Part shown: one piece after another, positions 1 to 8,300 of the stretch
How the letters are laid out: every line of letters starts with the position of its first letter
How positions within the stretch are numbered: position 1 is the first letter of the stretch
NCBI GenBank assembly: GCA_037720595.1
Contig: JBBJLW010000015.1
Span: forward strand, 9,806-73,805
Origin: Gaiellasilicea sp037720595
GTDB lineage: Bacteria > Actinomycetota > Thermoleophilia > Gaiellales > Gaiellaceae
DNA length: 64,000 nucleotides
Direction: 5' to 3'
Notes under the pieces: generated by a model
The model's input: only the letters and a program-made list of their open reading frames with translations
Databases searched by the model: none
Told to the model about the DNA's origin: nothing
Made by a program: the position numbers and the translations under genes

Positions 1-459
1 GTGCTCATCCGTCCAGCCGGGCGCGAAGGAAAGCGGCATCGAGGCGCGCGCGAACGCGGGTGGGGAGCGATCGGCGTACGCCTCCCAGGTCGCGATCGTC
101 TCGGCCGGGGTCGGAAGGTAGTCAGGCCCGCCGGTGCCCGTGCACACGAGGACGAGCTTCTCCACGAGCTGCGGGTGTCGGAGCGCGAGCGTCTGCGCGA
201 TGTAGCCGCCCATCGAGAAGCCGGCCACGTGTGCGCGGCGGCCGTCGAGCGCCTCGGCGGCGTCGTCGGCCATGGCCTCGATCGAATACGGCCCCGGTGG
301 TTTCGGCGAACGGCCTGTGCCGCGATTCTCGACCGCGATCACGCGGAAGCTCTGAGACCAGACCGGAATCTGCCGCTGCCACGACCAGATCGCGTAGCCG
401 AGCCCGGTGATCAGGAGCAGCGGGTGGCCGTCGCCGTCCTCCTCCCGATAGAGCTTCAT
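1..459 (-). CDS. alpha/beta hydrolase, truncated by window edge
   Basis: The reverse strand from an ATG at 459 reads open to the window edge (153 codons, C-terminus missing). The fold is recognisable from an oxyanion-side 'LLITGLGY' segment, an 'ENRGTGRS' turn and the nucleophile elbow 'GFSMGG' (G-x-S-x-G). The Asp and His of the triad would lie beyond the edge. Its ATG overlaps the TGA of the upstream FMN-dependent oxidase (ATGA), so the two are likely co-translated. Substrate cannot be told; esterase, lactonase or C-C hydrolase are all possible. Confidence 0.85.
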   Translation of the reverse strand, partial: MKLYREEDGDGHPLLLITGLGYAIWSWQRQIPVWSQSFRVIAVENRGTGRSPKPPGPYSIEAMADDAAEALDGRRAHVAGFSMGGYIAQTLALRHPQLVEKLVLVCTGTGGPDYLPTPAETIATWEAYADRSPPAFARASMPLSFAPGWTDEH

Positions 460-1604
460 GAGACAGCGCTTCTGTCCAAGTCGCGGATCGAGTGGCCGCC
501 GATGAGCGCCAGCGTGATGTCGAGCTCCGCCGCGAGTTGGCGGATCACAGCCTCGACTCCTGCCCGGCCGCCGACGGCGAGCCCGTAGGCGTAGGGGCGG
601 CCGAGTAGAACCGCGTCGGCGCCGAGCGCGACGGCCTTCAGCACGTCGGAGGCACGCCGGATCCCGCCGTCCATCAGAACCGTCGCGTCGCCACCGACCG
701 CGTCTCGCACCTCCACGAGCGCATCGAGCGAGCCAACGGCGCCGTCGACCTGGCGGCCACCGTGGTTCGAGACGACGATCCCGTCGACGCCGTGCTCGAG
801 TGCGATCCGAGCGTCCTCTTCGGTCAGGACACCCTTGACGAGAATCGGAAGGTCGGTTCGCCGGCGGAGCCAGGCGAGGTCGGCCCAGGTCAGACCGAGG
901 TTCGAGAAGACGGACAGTGCGCGCGCGGAAGCGGTGAGCACGTCGTCCTCCGGCGGCTCGTCGAGCGAGGCGCGGAAGACCGGATCGCTGAAGAACTGCG
1001 CGAGCCCCTCGCCCTGGAGGAAGGGCAGGTAGCTGTGCCCGAGGTCGCGCGGCCGCCAGCCGAGCATGAGCGTGTCGAGGGTGACGACGATCGCGCCGTA
1101 GCCGGCGGCGCCGGCCCGGTCGACGATGCTGCCGACGAGTTTCCGGTCGTCGAACCAGTAGAGCTGATACCAGCGTGGCGAGTCTCCGAGCTCGGCGGCG
1201 ACGTCTTCGAGCGAGGTTGACGCAGCGCTCGAGAGGATCATCGGCACGCCGGTCGCGCGGGCAGCGCGCGCGACGCCGAGTTCTGCCTCGGGGTGGGCGA
1301 TCGAGAGGACGCCGATCGGCGCGAGCAGGAACGGGACCGGCGAGCGCAGGCCGAGCACCTCGACGGAGAGGTCGCGCTCGACGTTTCCTGCGAGCAGTCG
1401 CGGCCGCAGCCTCCGCGACTCGAACGCTTCCAGATTCGCGCGCATCGTCGCCTCGGATCCCGCACTCCCGGCGATGTAGCCGAACGGCCCGGGATCGAGC
1501 GTCTTGCGAGCCCGAGCCTCCCAGTCCTCGGCCGTGATCGGCCACTCGACACCGCCCGCGAGGTAGATCGAGTTCTGCACCTGGCTTCCGGACTCGAGCG
1601 GCAC
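456..1604 (-). CDS. FMN-dependent alpha-hydroxy acid dehydrogenase/oxidase (lactate 2-monooxygenase-like)
   Basis: 382 residues from a GTG at 1604. This is the (S)-2-hydroxyacid oxidase family, a TIM barrel that oxidises 2-hydroxyacids with FMN. Visible signatures are 'LLAPIGVLSIAHPEAE' near the N-terminus, 'WYQLYW', the substrate/FMN-binding 'ILVKGVLTEEDA' and the active-site 'SNHGGRQVDG' with the catalytic His, then 'LMDGGIRR' and 'LLGRPYAYGL' for the FMN phosphate. The 'QNSIYLAGG' start resembles lactate 2-monooxygenases more than lactate dehydrogenases. The start is supported by a TAGAGT box (1613-1618) eight bases upstream. A GTG at 1580 is an alternative. Substrate is inferred only. Confidence 0.9.
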   Translation of the reverse strand: MPLESGSQVQNSIYLAGGVEWPITAEDWEARARKTLDPGPFGYIAGSAGSEATMRANLEAFESRRLRPRLLAGNVERDLSVEVLGLRSPVPFLLAPIGVLSIAHPEAELGVARAARATGVPMILSSAASTSLEDVAAELGDSPRWYQLYWFDDRKLVGSIVDRAGAAGYGAIVVTLDTLMLGWRPRDLGHSYLPFLQGEGLAQFFSDPVFRASLDEPPEDDVLTASARALSVFSNLGLTWADLAWLRRRTDLPILVKGVLTEEDARIALEHGVDGIVVSNHGGRQVDGAVGSLDALVEVRDAVGGDATVLMDGGIRRASDVLKAVALGADAVLLGRPYAYGLAVGGRAGVEAVIRQLAAELDITLALIGGHSIRDLDRSAVS

Positions 1605-1622
1605 TGTGCGAGACTCTATGCC
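1605..1622. promoter_or_regulatory. 18-bp divergent promoter gap
   Basis: Only 18 bases separate two divergent start codons (GTG 1604 minus, GTG 1623 plus). On the minus strand TAGAGT at 1613-1618 ends 8 bases before the start; on the plus strand GAGACT at 1610-1615 ends 7 bases before the start. This fits overlapping leaderless promoters. No Shine-Dalgarno sequence is visible for either gene. Confidence 0.5.
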
Positions 1623-2828
1623 GTGACCGAGCTCGCGATCGAACCGCAGGTCAAGGAGCGCCGCGCTCAGGTGCGAGCGTTCATGGAGGAGCACGTCTAT
1701 CCGAACGAGTCCGCGCTCGAGCGCGAGGACGAGGCCGCCGACGAGCTGATCGCCGAGCTCCGCGAGTACGCGAAGGCCGCCGGGATCTGGGCACCGCACC
1801 TCCCCCCGGAGGCGGGCGGCACCGGCTCCGGGTTCATCGAATACGCGCTCCTGAACGAGGAGATCGGGCGCAGCATGTGGGCGCAGCTCGTCTTCAACTG
1901 TCAGGCGCCCGACGCAGGAAACGGCGAGATCCTTCACCTTTTCGGGACGGACGAGCAGAAGGAGCAGTTCCTACGACCGCTCGTCGAGGGGACGGCACGC
2001 TCCTTCTTCTCGATGACGGAGCCCGAAGTGTCGGGCGCGGATCCGACGGGGCTCCGGACGACCGCGGTCGCCGACGGCGGCGAATGGGTGATCGACGGGC
2101 ACAAGTGGTTCTCGTCGAGTGCCCAGGGCGCGACGTTCGGGATCGTGATGGCGGTCACCGACCCGGAGGCGCCCCCGCACCGGCGGATGAGCCAGATCCT
2201 CGTCCCGGCAGAGACGCCGGGAGTCGAGGTCGTCCGCCCGATCCCGGTCATGGGGCACGAGGGCCGCGGCTGGTCGACCCACTGCGAGGTCCGCTACACC
2301 GGTGTCCGCGTCCCGCTCGAGAACGTCCTCGGCGAGCCGGGTGACGGCTTCCGGATCGCGCAGAAGCGGCTCGGGCCGGGGCGGATCCACCACGTCATGC
2401 GCTGGCTCGGGCAGATGGAGCGCGCCTTCGAGCTGATGTGCTCCTACGCGCTCGAGCGCGAGGTCGGGGGCGGCCCGCTCGCGGAGAAGCAGACCGTCCA
2501 GAACTGGATCGCGGACTCGGCGGCCGAGATCCAGGCCTGCCGGCTGATGACGCTCGACGCCGCGCGCAAGCTGGACGAGGGCGGCGAGGCTCGCATCGAG
2601 GTCTCGCTGATCAAGTTCTTCGCGGCGCGCGTCCTCCACGACGTGATCGACCGCGCGATCCAGGTGCACGGCGGCCGCGGGCTGACCGACCTCAGCCCGC
2701 TCGGCCAGATGTACATCCACGCCCGCGGTGCGCGCATCTACGACGGCCCCGACGAGGTGCACCGGATGGTCGTCGCCCGGCGGATCCTGAAGACGTTCGC
2801 CGACGGCGGCGTCTACGCCTTCGACTGA
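1623..2828 (+). CDS. acyl-CoA dehydrogenase family protein
   Basis: 401 residues from a GTG at 1623. It oxidises an acyl-CoA thioester to the enoyl-CoA using FAD and passes electrons to ETF. The three-part family layout is seen: helical N-domain ('VKERRAQVRAFMEEHVYP'), beta-domain with 'FFSMTEPEVSGADPTG' and 'DGHKWFSS' (FAD/acyl contacts), and C-terminal four-helix domain ending 'IQVHGGRGLTD..' and 'RIYDGPDEVHRMVVAR', the FAD/ETF-interacting end. Within the family it looks like the FadE/CaiA-type subgroup. Substrate chain length cannot be told. The next gene is on the other strand beyond a repeat pair. Confidence 0.92.
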   Translation: MTELAIEPQVKERRAQVRAFMEEHVYPNESALEREDEAADELIAELREYAKAAGIWAPHLPPEAGGTGSGFIEYALLNEEIGRSMWAQLVFNCQAPDAGNGEILHLFGTDEQKEQFLRPLVEGTARSFFSMTEPEVSGADPTGLRTTAVADGGEWVIDGHKWFSSSAQGATFGIVMAVTDPEAPPHRRMSQILVPAETPGVEVVRPIPVMGHEGRGWSTHCEVRYTGVRVPLENVLGEPGDGFRIAQKRLGPGRIHHVMRWLGQMERAFELMCSYALEREVGGGPLAEKQTVQNWIADSAAEIQACRLMTLDAARKLDEGGEARIEVSLIKFFAARVLHDVIDRAIQVHGGRGLTDLSPLGQMYIHARGARIYDGPDEVHRMVVARRILKTFADGGVYAFD

Positions 2829-2835
2829 CCGTTAC

Positions 2836-2958
2836 GGACACGTCCGGGGTCAGAGCCCGGACACGTCCCGTCGGGATGGTAAAACGCCGACGAGCGGGCG
2901 TTCTCCAACGAGTCAGGTCCGTGGCGGCCACGTCCGGGCTTTGACCCCGGACACGTCC
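2836..2958. repeat. REP-like inverted pair (REPIN-like), GGACACGTCC family
   Basis: Two copies of a 33-base unit face each other: 2836-2868 (forward, centre 'GGGGTCAGAGCCC') and 2926-2958 (reverse, centre 'GGGCTTTGACCCC'), 57 bases apart. Each is itself an imperfect palindrome. A third, near-perfect copy is at 9540-9572. It sits between convergent acyl-CoA dehydrogenase and deiodinase genes, so it may also act as a terminator; no U-tract is present. Confidence 0.75.
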
Positions 2959-2977
2959 TAAAGTGACCTGTAGTCGA

Positions 2978-3595
2978 TTAGCGGAGCTCCGTCTCGATCG
3001 CCCGTGCAAGCTCTGCCGGCTCGAAGCCGTCCGGCCCGCGACCGCCCTGGAATGCGATCCGGCCGTCGCGGTCGATCAGGTAGAGCCGGTCGGGCCAGCC
3101 GCCGTAGGCCAGCGCGACGGCGTCGTCGACGTCGTCGAGGAGCACTGGAATCCGCGTGTGCAGGCGGACGACGCATGCATCCGCGGCGTCCGCACGTTCC
3201 TCGAGCGTCGTCGGATCCGACAGGGCGATCTCGTCGCGGCGGTTGACGGCGAGCACCCAGCCGTCTTCGGGATGCGCCTCGCGGATGTAGACGATGAAGA
3301 ACGTGACCTCGTCTCCGTGTCGTTCGTGCAGCTCCTCCAGCTCGCCCAACTGGCGGCGGAAGGGAGGTCAGGTGTACGAGCCGAAGACGAGCGCGACCGG
3401 CTTGCCTGCAAGGTCGGCGAGGCGCACGCGCTCGGCGCTCGGACGGTGTGAGTCGGGATCGAGCAACGGCAGGTCGAACGCGAATGCGAGATCGCCGCGT
3501 CCGAGCACCGGTGTCATCAGGCTCCGGTAGGCGGGCGAGGTCATCACATCCTCGAGCGCGAGTGGTGAATCCGGTGGCGTCTCGGGCGCGCTCAT
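2978..3595 (-). CDS. iodothyronine deiodinase-family selenoprotein (in-frame TGA = Sec76)
   Basis: ATG at 3595, in-frame TGA at 3368-3370 (residue 76), real stop at 2978; 205 residues including selenocysteine. Thioredoxin-like fold. The residues around the TGA read 'FGSYT-U-PPFRRQL', the signature of the deiodinase family, where the centre is Sec (animal enzymes, some bacteria) or Cys. Downstream family motifs continue in the same frame: 'FFIVYIREAHPEDGW', 'DPTTLEER', 'IPVLLDDVDDAVALAY', 'WPDRLYLIDRDGRIAF'. Conservation on both sides of the TGA rules out a simple stop. A hairpin directly after the TGA is a SECIS candidate. It lies 15 bp after a desaturase gene, probably one operon. In bacteria the substrate is unknown; peroxide or thiol redox chemistry is more likely than thyroid hormone. 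Confidence 0.88.
3334..3370 (-). promoter_or_regulatory. candidate bacterial SECIS hairpin with UGA
   Basis: On the minus strand CCTCC begins right after the TGA (3363-3367) and pairs with GGAGG (3334-3338). Inside, CGCC pairs with GGCG around the loop GCCAGTTG. Two short facing internal loops separate the stems. Position, size (about 34 nt) and a G-containing apical loop fit SelB-binding elements of bacteria. Folding energy was not computed. Confidence 0.5.
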
Positions 3596-3610
3596 CCGGG
3601 CTCGCGTCGG

Positions 3611-4537
3611 CTAGCCGACGAGCCGGCGGCGGCGCTGCATGTCCGGGCTCGGCACGTTCACCTTCCAGACGAGGCCGAGCCGGCGGAGGAGCCGGATCAC
3701 GAGGCCGCCGATGTCGAGCTCCCAGGGCCGAAGGCCGTGGAATGCCGACGACGGGAACGCGTGGTGGTTGTGGTGCCACGACTCGCCGAACGAGATCCAT
3801 GAGAGCCACCAGACGTTGCGCGACTCGTCCTTGACCTGGAAGCGCCGCGACCCGACGAAGTGGCACACCGAGTTGACCGACCAGGTGATGTGGTGCAGCA
3901 GGAAGATCCGGATCAGGCCGCCCCAGAACATGGCCTGCAGCCCAGCGCCGAGTGTGCCGCCCCAGATCCAGCCGGCCACGAACGGAAGCAGGAGCGATGC
4001 CGCGACCCACGCCGGGAACCAACGCGAGATGAAGACCATCCCGCGGTCGGCCAGCAGATCCTTCGCGTACTTCGTCCACTCCGCCCGGCCGACGGTGCGG
4101 AAGAGCCAGCCGACGTGTGCGTGCCAAAGTCCGGCGATCTTGCCGCGCAGTCCGGGCCCGAAGCCGGCGTGCGGCGAGTGCGGGTCTCCTTCCCGATCGG
4201 CGAAGTTGTGGTGCTTGCGGTGATCGGAGACCCAGCGGATCACCGGCCCCTGCACCGCCATCGACCCGAGCACGGCGAGGGAATAGCGAATCGCCTTGTA
4301 CGTCTCGTAGGAGCGGTGCGTAAAGAGGCGGTGGAAGCCGATCGAGATCCCGAGCGTCGTCAGCGCGTACCCGACGGCGAAGATGATCAGGTCGCGCCAG
4401 GTCACGTAGCTGCCCCAGAAGAGGAAGATCGACGCGAGGAAGCCGACGAAGGGAAGCGTCACTCCGACGAGGTTCGTGATCTTCTGACCCCGGCTCATCC
4501 GGATCTCGGCGGGGATCTCGGTGCTGATCGCGCTCAC
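3611..4537 (-). CDS. acyl-CoA/acyl-lipid desaturase (delta-9 type)
   Basis: 308 residues from GTG 4537. Membrane di-iron desaturase that inserts a cis double bond in acyl chains. The three His boxes are visible: 'HRLFTH', 'HRKHH' and 'HNHHAF', with a further His in 'LLHHITWSVNSVCH', as in stearoyl-CoA desaturase-like enzymes (PF00487). Hydrophobic pairs flank the boxes. On the minus strand a TAATCT box lies 8 bases before the GTG, and this start removes a long non-homologous N-terminal extension. It is followed after 15 bp by the deiodinase-like selenoprotein. Confidence 0.92.
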   Translation of the reverse strand: MSAISTEIPAEIRMSRGQKITNLVGVTLPFVGFLASIFLFWGSYVTWRDLIIFAVGYALTTLGISIGFHRLFTHRSYETYKAIRYSLAVLGSMAVQGPVIRWVSDHRKHHNFADREGDPHSPHAGFGPGLRGKIAGLWHAHVGWLFRTVGRAEWTKYAKDLLADRGMVFISRWFPAWVAASLLLPFVAGWIWGGTLGAGLQAMFWGGLIRIFLLHHITWSVNSVCHFVGSRRFQVKDESRNVWWLSWISFGESWHHNHHAFPSSAFHGLRPWELDIGGLVIRLLRRLGLVWKVNVPSPDMQRRRRLVG

Positions 4538-4601
4538 GGACGGAGAGATTAGCCGTCCCTCGTTGCCACCGCCCCGGCGCGACCATAAGGTACGCCGACG
4601 A
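4538..4601. promoter_or_regulatory. divergent promoter region desaturase / livG
   Basis: 64-bp gap. Minus strand: TAATCT ending 8 bases before the desaturase GTG. Plus strand: TAAGGT (4586-4591) ending 10 bases before the livG ATG. Both imply leaderless or near-leaderless transcripts. Confidence 0.45.
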
Positions 4602-5399
4602 ATGGCCCTCCTCTCGCTGCGGAACGTGACACGCCGCTTCGGCGGCATCGTCGCCCTCGACGGTGTCTCCTTCGACGTCGACGAGGGGCAGATCGTGGGC
4701 CTGATCGGACCGAACGGCGCCGGCAAGACGACCGCGTTCAACGTGATCACTCGTCTCTACACACCGAACGAGGGCGAAGTCGAGTACGCCGGCGAGAGCC
4801 TGCTGAAGGCGCCGACGCACGGGATCGTCCGCCGCGGGATCGCGCGCACCTTCCAGAACGTGGAGCTCTTCAAGACGATGTCCGCGCTCGAGAACGTGCT
4901 CGTCGGCGCGCACACGCGGGGCCGCGAGACGGAAGCCGAGGCGCTCGAGGCGCTCGACTACGTCGGGCTCGCGCCGATCGCGCGCAGGCCGGTCGCGGGC
5001 CTCCCGTTCGGGACGCTGAAACGGGTCGAGCTCGCGCGCGCGCTCGTCGCGAGGCCGACGCTGCTGCTCCTCGACGAACCCGCGGGCGGCCTCAACCACG
5101 AGGAGGTCGCCGAGCTGGGGCGCTTCATCCAGCAGATCCGCGACGACCGGAAGCTGACGGTGCTCCTCGTCGAGCACCACATGAATCTCGTGATGGGCAT
5201 CTCGGATCACGTCCACGTACTCAATTTCGGCCGCCAGATCGCGGACGGCACGCCCGCCGAGGTGCGCTCGAATCCGGCCGTGATCGAGGCCTACCTCGGC
5301 AGTGACGAGACGGCGGCGGTCGAGATGGCGACCGGTGACACCGCGATCCCCGACACCGTGGCGGACGAGACCGCGAAGGACACCGATGGCGCTGCTTGA
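4602..5399 (+). CDS. livG: branched-chain amino acid-type ABC transporter ATP-binding protein LivG
   Basis: 265 residues from ATG 4602. Cytoplasmic ATPase of a HAAT-family importer. Walker A 'GPNGAGKTT', the LivG-specific 'GIARTFQNVELFKTMSALENVLVG' region, a signature-loop segment 'LPFGTLKRVELARALV' (degenerate LSGGQ), Walker B 'LLLLDEPAGGL' and switch 'VEHHM' are all present. The C-terminal BCA_ABC_TP tail 'IEAYLGSDE' is followed by an acidic extension of about 25 residues. It overlaps livF by 14 bases, and livH, livM and a binding protein follow, so the full importer is here. Confidence 0.95.
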   Translation: MALLSLRNVTRRFGGIVALDGVSFDVDEGQIVGLIGPNGAGKTTAFNVITRLYTPNEGEVEYAGESLLKAPTHGIVRRGIARTFQNVELFKTMSALENVLVGAHTRGRETEAEALEALDYVGLAPIARRPVAGLPFGTLKRVELARALVARPTLLLLDEPAGGLNHEEVAELGRFIQQIRDDRKLTVLLVEHHMNLVMGISDHVHVLNFGRQIADGTPAEVRSNPAVIEAYLGSDETAAVEMATGDTAIPDTVADETAKDTDGAA

Positions 5400-6090
5400 G
5401 CTGCAGGACGTCGAGGCGCGCTACGGCCAGGTGCGCGCCCTCCACGGGGTCTCGCTCGCCGTCGACGAAGGTCAGATCGTGGCGGTACTCGGCGCGAACG
5501 GGGCTGGCAAGACGACGACGCTGCGCGCGATCTCGGGCACCGTCAGGCGGACGGGCTCGATCTCGTTTGCCGGCAAGAAGCTCGGCCGCCAGGGGCCGGA
5601 GGCGGTCGCGAAGCTCGGCGTCGCGCACGTGCCCGAAGGTCGCGGCACCTTCGGCGAGCTCTCCGTCGACGAGAACCTGCGACTCGGCGCGTACACGCGT
5701 CGCGGCTCGCTCGACGCGGACATGGCCCGGATGAGTGGCTACTTTCCCTGGCTCGGGGAGCGCGGCGACCAGCACGCCGGCACTCTCTCCGGCGGCGAGC
5801 AGCAGATGCTCGCGCTCGCCCGCGCCCTGATGGGCCGGCCGAAGCTGCTGCTGCTCGACGAGCCGTCGCTCGGGCTCGCGCCGCTCGTCACGCGTGAGAT
5901 CTTCCGAATCGTGCGCGAGCTGAACGAGGAGGAGGGGCTGACCGTGCTCGTGGTCGAGCAGAACGCGGCGATTGCGCTCGAGGTGGCAGCGCGTGCGTAC
6001 GTGCTCGAGGTCGGCAGGGTCGCAGTGTCCGGGACGAGCGAGGAGCTCGCCCGCGACGAGTCCGTCCGGAAGTCGTACCTGGGGTATTAG
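5386..6090 (+). CDS. livF: branched-chain amino acid-type ABC transporter ATP-binding protein LivF
   Basis: 234 residues from ATG 5386, which lies inside the end of livG and gives a start matching family length. Walker A 'GANGAGKTTT', LivF-type 'VAHVPEGRGTFGELSVDENLRLGAY', signature 'LSGGEQQMLALARALM', Walker B 'LLLLDEPSLGLAP' and switch 'VEQNA' are present. It pairs with LivG to power the LivH-LivM permease. A long hairpin-forming repeat separates it from livH. Confidence 0.95.
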   Translation: MALLELQDVEARYGQVRALHGVSLAVDEGQIVAVLGANGAGKTTTLRAISGTVRRTGSISFAGKKLGRQGPEAVAKLGVAHVPEGRGTFGELSVDENLRLGAYTRRGSLDADMARMSGYFPWLGERGDQHAGTLSGGEQQMLALARALMGRPKLLLLDEPSLGLAPLVTREIFRIVRELNEEEGLTVLVVEQNAAIALEVAARAYVLEVGRVAVSGTSEELARDESVRKSYLGY

Positions 6091-6251
6091 TGCCTCACAC
6101 GGCGACAGTTAGGGCACCTCTGACGCGCGATCTGCGGCGCGCTGAGGCGTCCTCGGTCGCGCCCGGGCCCTCCGGCCAGGGCGCTCCCTGCGTCCTTGCA
6201 TCGCTTGCAGCTCGCACGCCAGAGGCGCGAAACCGTCACCGTGTGAGCCAC
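6090..6251. repeat. long imperfect inverted repeat between livF and livH
   Basis: The two ends match as inverted arms of about 60 bases with scattered mismatches: 'CTCACACGGCGAC' from 6094 against the complement of 'GTCACCGTGTGAG' ending 6247, continuing through 'CACCTCTGACG' against 'GCGCCTCTGGCG' and 'GCGATCTGC' against 'GCGAGCTGC'. The whole gap could fold as one hairpin. It may be a MITE-like remnant or an mRNA stability/processing element inside the liv operon. No ORF. Confidence 0.6.
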
Positions 6252-6255
6252 TGAC

Positions 6256-7140
6256 GTGGCAGCATTCTTCCAACAGGTCGTCGCGGGTCTCGCCACGGGG
6301 GCGATCTACGCGGCGCTCGCGCTCGCCCTCGTCCTGATCCACCGCGCGACCGGCGTGATCAACTTCGCCCAGGGCGAGATGGCGATGTTCACGACCTACA
6401 TCGCCTGGACGCTGACCGCGAACCACGGCTGGTCGTACTGGCCCGCGTTCGTGGCGACGCTGCTCTTCGCGTTCGCGCTCGGACTCGGAATCCAGCGGAT
6501 CATCATCCGGCCGATCGAGCGCGGCCCGATCCTGACGATTGTGATCATCACGATCGGCCTCGTGCTCGTCTTCAACGGCGCTGCGGGCTGGATCTGGTCC
6601 GCCGAGGTACGCGCCTTCCCAAGCCCGTTCCCGAACGACACGTGGAACGTCGGCGGGGTTGCGATCTCCGTGCAGGATGTCGGCACGTTCGGGGTCGTCG
6701 TCGTGCTCGTGCTCTTGCTCGCAGCGTTCTTCCGCTTCACGAAGATCGGCCTCGCTCTGCGCGCGTCGGCGCTGAATCCCGAGGCGAGTCGGCTCGTCGG
6801 CGTGCGCGTGGGCTGGATGCTCGGGATCGGCTGGGGGCTCGCCGCCGTGCTCGGAGCGGTGGCCGGGATGCTCGCCGCCCCGACGATCTTCCTCGATCCG
6901 AACCTGATGCAGGCGATCCTGATCTACTCGTTCGCGGCGGCCGTGCTCGGCGGGATCGACTCGCCGTTCGGAGCCGTCGCGGGCGGGCTCCTCCTCGGCG
7001 TCGGGCTCAACCTGATCGGCGCCTATGTCGACTTCATCGGCGCCGATCTGCGTCTCCCTGTGGCGCTCATGATCATCCTGGTCGTGCTGCTCGTTCGTCC
7101 GGCGGGGCTCTTCGGCAAGGCGGTCACGAGGCGCGTATGA
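6256..7140 (+). CDS. livH: branched-chain amino acid-type ABC permease LivH
   Basis: 294 residues from GTG 6256. Polytopic membrane protein with family landmarks 'GAIYAALALALVLIHRATGVINFAQGEMAMF' near the N-terminus and 'ALRASALNPEASRLVGVRV', the coupling segment that touches the ATPases. A 'FAAAVLGGIDSPFGAVAGGLLLG' segment and a closing 'LLVRPAGLFGKA' motif are typical of LivH. The stop overlaps the livM ATG (ATGA). Confidence 0.94.
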   Translation: MAAFFQQVVAGLATGAIYAALALALVLIHRATGVINFAQGEMAMFTTYIAWTLTANHGWSYWPAFVATLLFAFALGLGIQRIIIRPIERGPILTIVIITIGLVLVFNGAAGWIWSAEVRAFPSPFPNDTWNVGGVAISVQDVGTFGVVVVLVLLLAAFFRFTKIGLALRASALNPEASRLVGVRVGWMLGIGWGLAAVLGAVAGMLAAPTIFLDPNLMQAILIYSFAAAVLGGIDSPFGAVAGGLLLGVGLNLIGAYVDFIGADLRLPVALMIILVVLLVRPAGLFGKAVTRRV

Positions 7141-8267
7141 GCCGGCCACACCTCAAGCAAGCGGAGCTCGTCCGGATGGCGTTCTTCCTGCTCGCGGCGG
7201 CCGCCGTGCTGCTCCTGCCGCGCCTGATCAGCGACTTCCGCGCGCAGCAGTTCGCCTACGTTGGGATCTACCTGATCGCGCTTCTGGGGCTCAACGTCCT
7301 CACCGGCTTCACCGGCCAGATCTCGCTTGGCCACGGCGCCTTCATGGCGATCGGCGGCTACACCACCGCGATCCTGATCTCCGACTCGGACCCTGCGTTG
7401 AAGATCGGCTCGCACGTCTTCTCGAACGACCTGAAGGATCTCTGGACGATTCCCCTCGCCGGGCTGATAGCGGGCTTCGCCGGCTTCCTCTTCGGCTTTC
7501 CCGCCCTGCGGCTGACCGGCCTTTACCTCGCGCTCGCGACGTTCGCGATCGCCGTCGCGACTCCCGCGGTGATCAAGAAGTTCGAGACGTTCACCGGCGG
7601 CGGCGGCGGGATCCAGCTGTTCGGCCTGGAAGGACTGACCGCGACGCCGAAGACCGACCCGACGACGTTCGAGTCGACCGAGGGCGTAACCGTCCTCGGG
7701 CAGGAGATCACCACCTTCAACGACTGGCTCTACTACCTGAGCTGGGCGATCGCGATCGTGATGTTCGCGATCGCCTGGGCGCTCCTCCGCGGTCGGATGG
7801 GCCGCGCATTCCGGGCCGTGCGCGACAGCGAGCTCGCCGCAGCCTCCTCGGGCGTCAACCTCGCGCGCTACAAGACGCTCGCGTTCGGGATCAGCGCGTT
7901 CTACGCGGGCGTCGCCGGCTCGCTGCTCGCGATCGCGACGACCTTCGTCAATCCGGACACGTTCCCGATCACGCTTTCGATCTTCCTTCTCGTCGGGGTG
8001 GTCGTGGGCGGCCTCGGCTCGCTCTGGCCGCTCGTCATCGGCGCCATCTTCATCCAGTTCCTGCCGCTCTGGGCACAGCAATTGAACGGCCCGCTACCCG
8101 ACTCTTTCGGTCCGCTCGGCGTACCCGACTTCAAGGCGCCGGGCGCCCCGGCCGTGGTCTACGGCGTCGTCCTGATCCTCGTCATGCTCGCTTTCCCGGG
8201 CGGCGCCGCAGGCATGGTGCGCAAGATCGGGTCGCTGACGAGTCGCGGCTACGATCGCGTTCGCTAA
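7137..8267 (+). CDS. livM: branched-chain amino acid-type ABC permease LivM
   Basis: 376 residues from ATG 7137. Second permease half. Typical LivM segments are 'GLNVLTGFTGQISLGHGAFMAIGGYTTAI', 'FPALRLTGLYLALATFAIAV' and the coupling helix 'RGRMGRAFRAVRDSELAAASSGVN'. About ten hydrophobic stretches are seen. A central insert of about 45 residues ('FGLEGLTATPKTDPTTFESTEG') faces the outside and resembles those of other actinobacterial LivM proteins. Start overlaps the livH stop. Confidence 0.94.
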   Translation: MSRPHLKQAELVRMAFFLLAAAAVLLLPRLISDFRAQQFAYVGIYLIALLGLNVLTGFTGQISLGHGAFMAIGGYTTAILISDSDPALKIGSHVFSNDLKDLWTIPLAGLIAGFAGFLFGFPALRLTGLYLALATFAIAVATPAVIKKFETFTGGGGGIQLFGLEGLTATPKTDPTTFESTEGVTVLGQEITTFNDWLYYLSWAIAIVMFAIAWALLRGRMGRAFRAVRDSELAAASSGVNLARYKTLAFGISAFYAGVAGSLLAIATTFVNPDTFPITLSIFLLVGVVVGGLGSLWPLVIGAIFIQFLPLWAQQLNGPLPDSFGPLGVPDFKAPGAPAVVYGVVLILVMLAFPGGAAGMVRKIGSLTSRGYDRVR

Positions 8268-8300
8268 GCCTCGACCTCGACCCAGGAGCTGCTCTCACCG

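Noticed and set aside
2958..5216. 752-codon open frame on the minus strand across desaturase and livG
   Set aside because: Low-complexity Arg/Asp-rich translation; the real genes lie in other frames with clear motifs.
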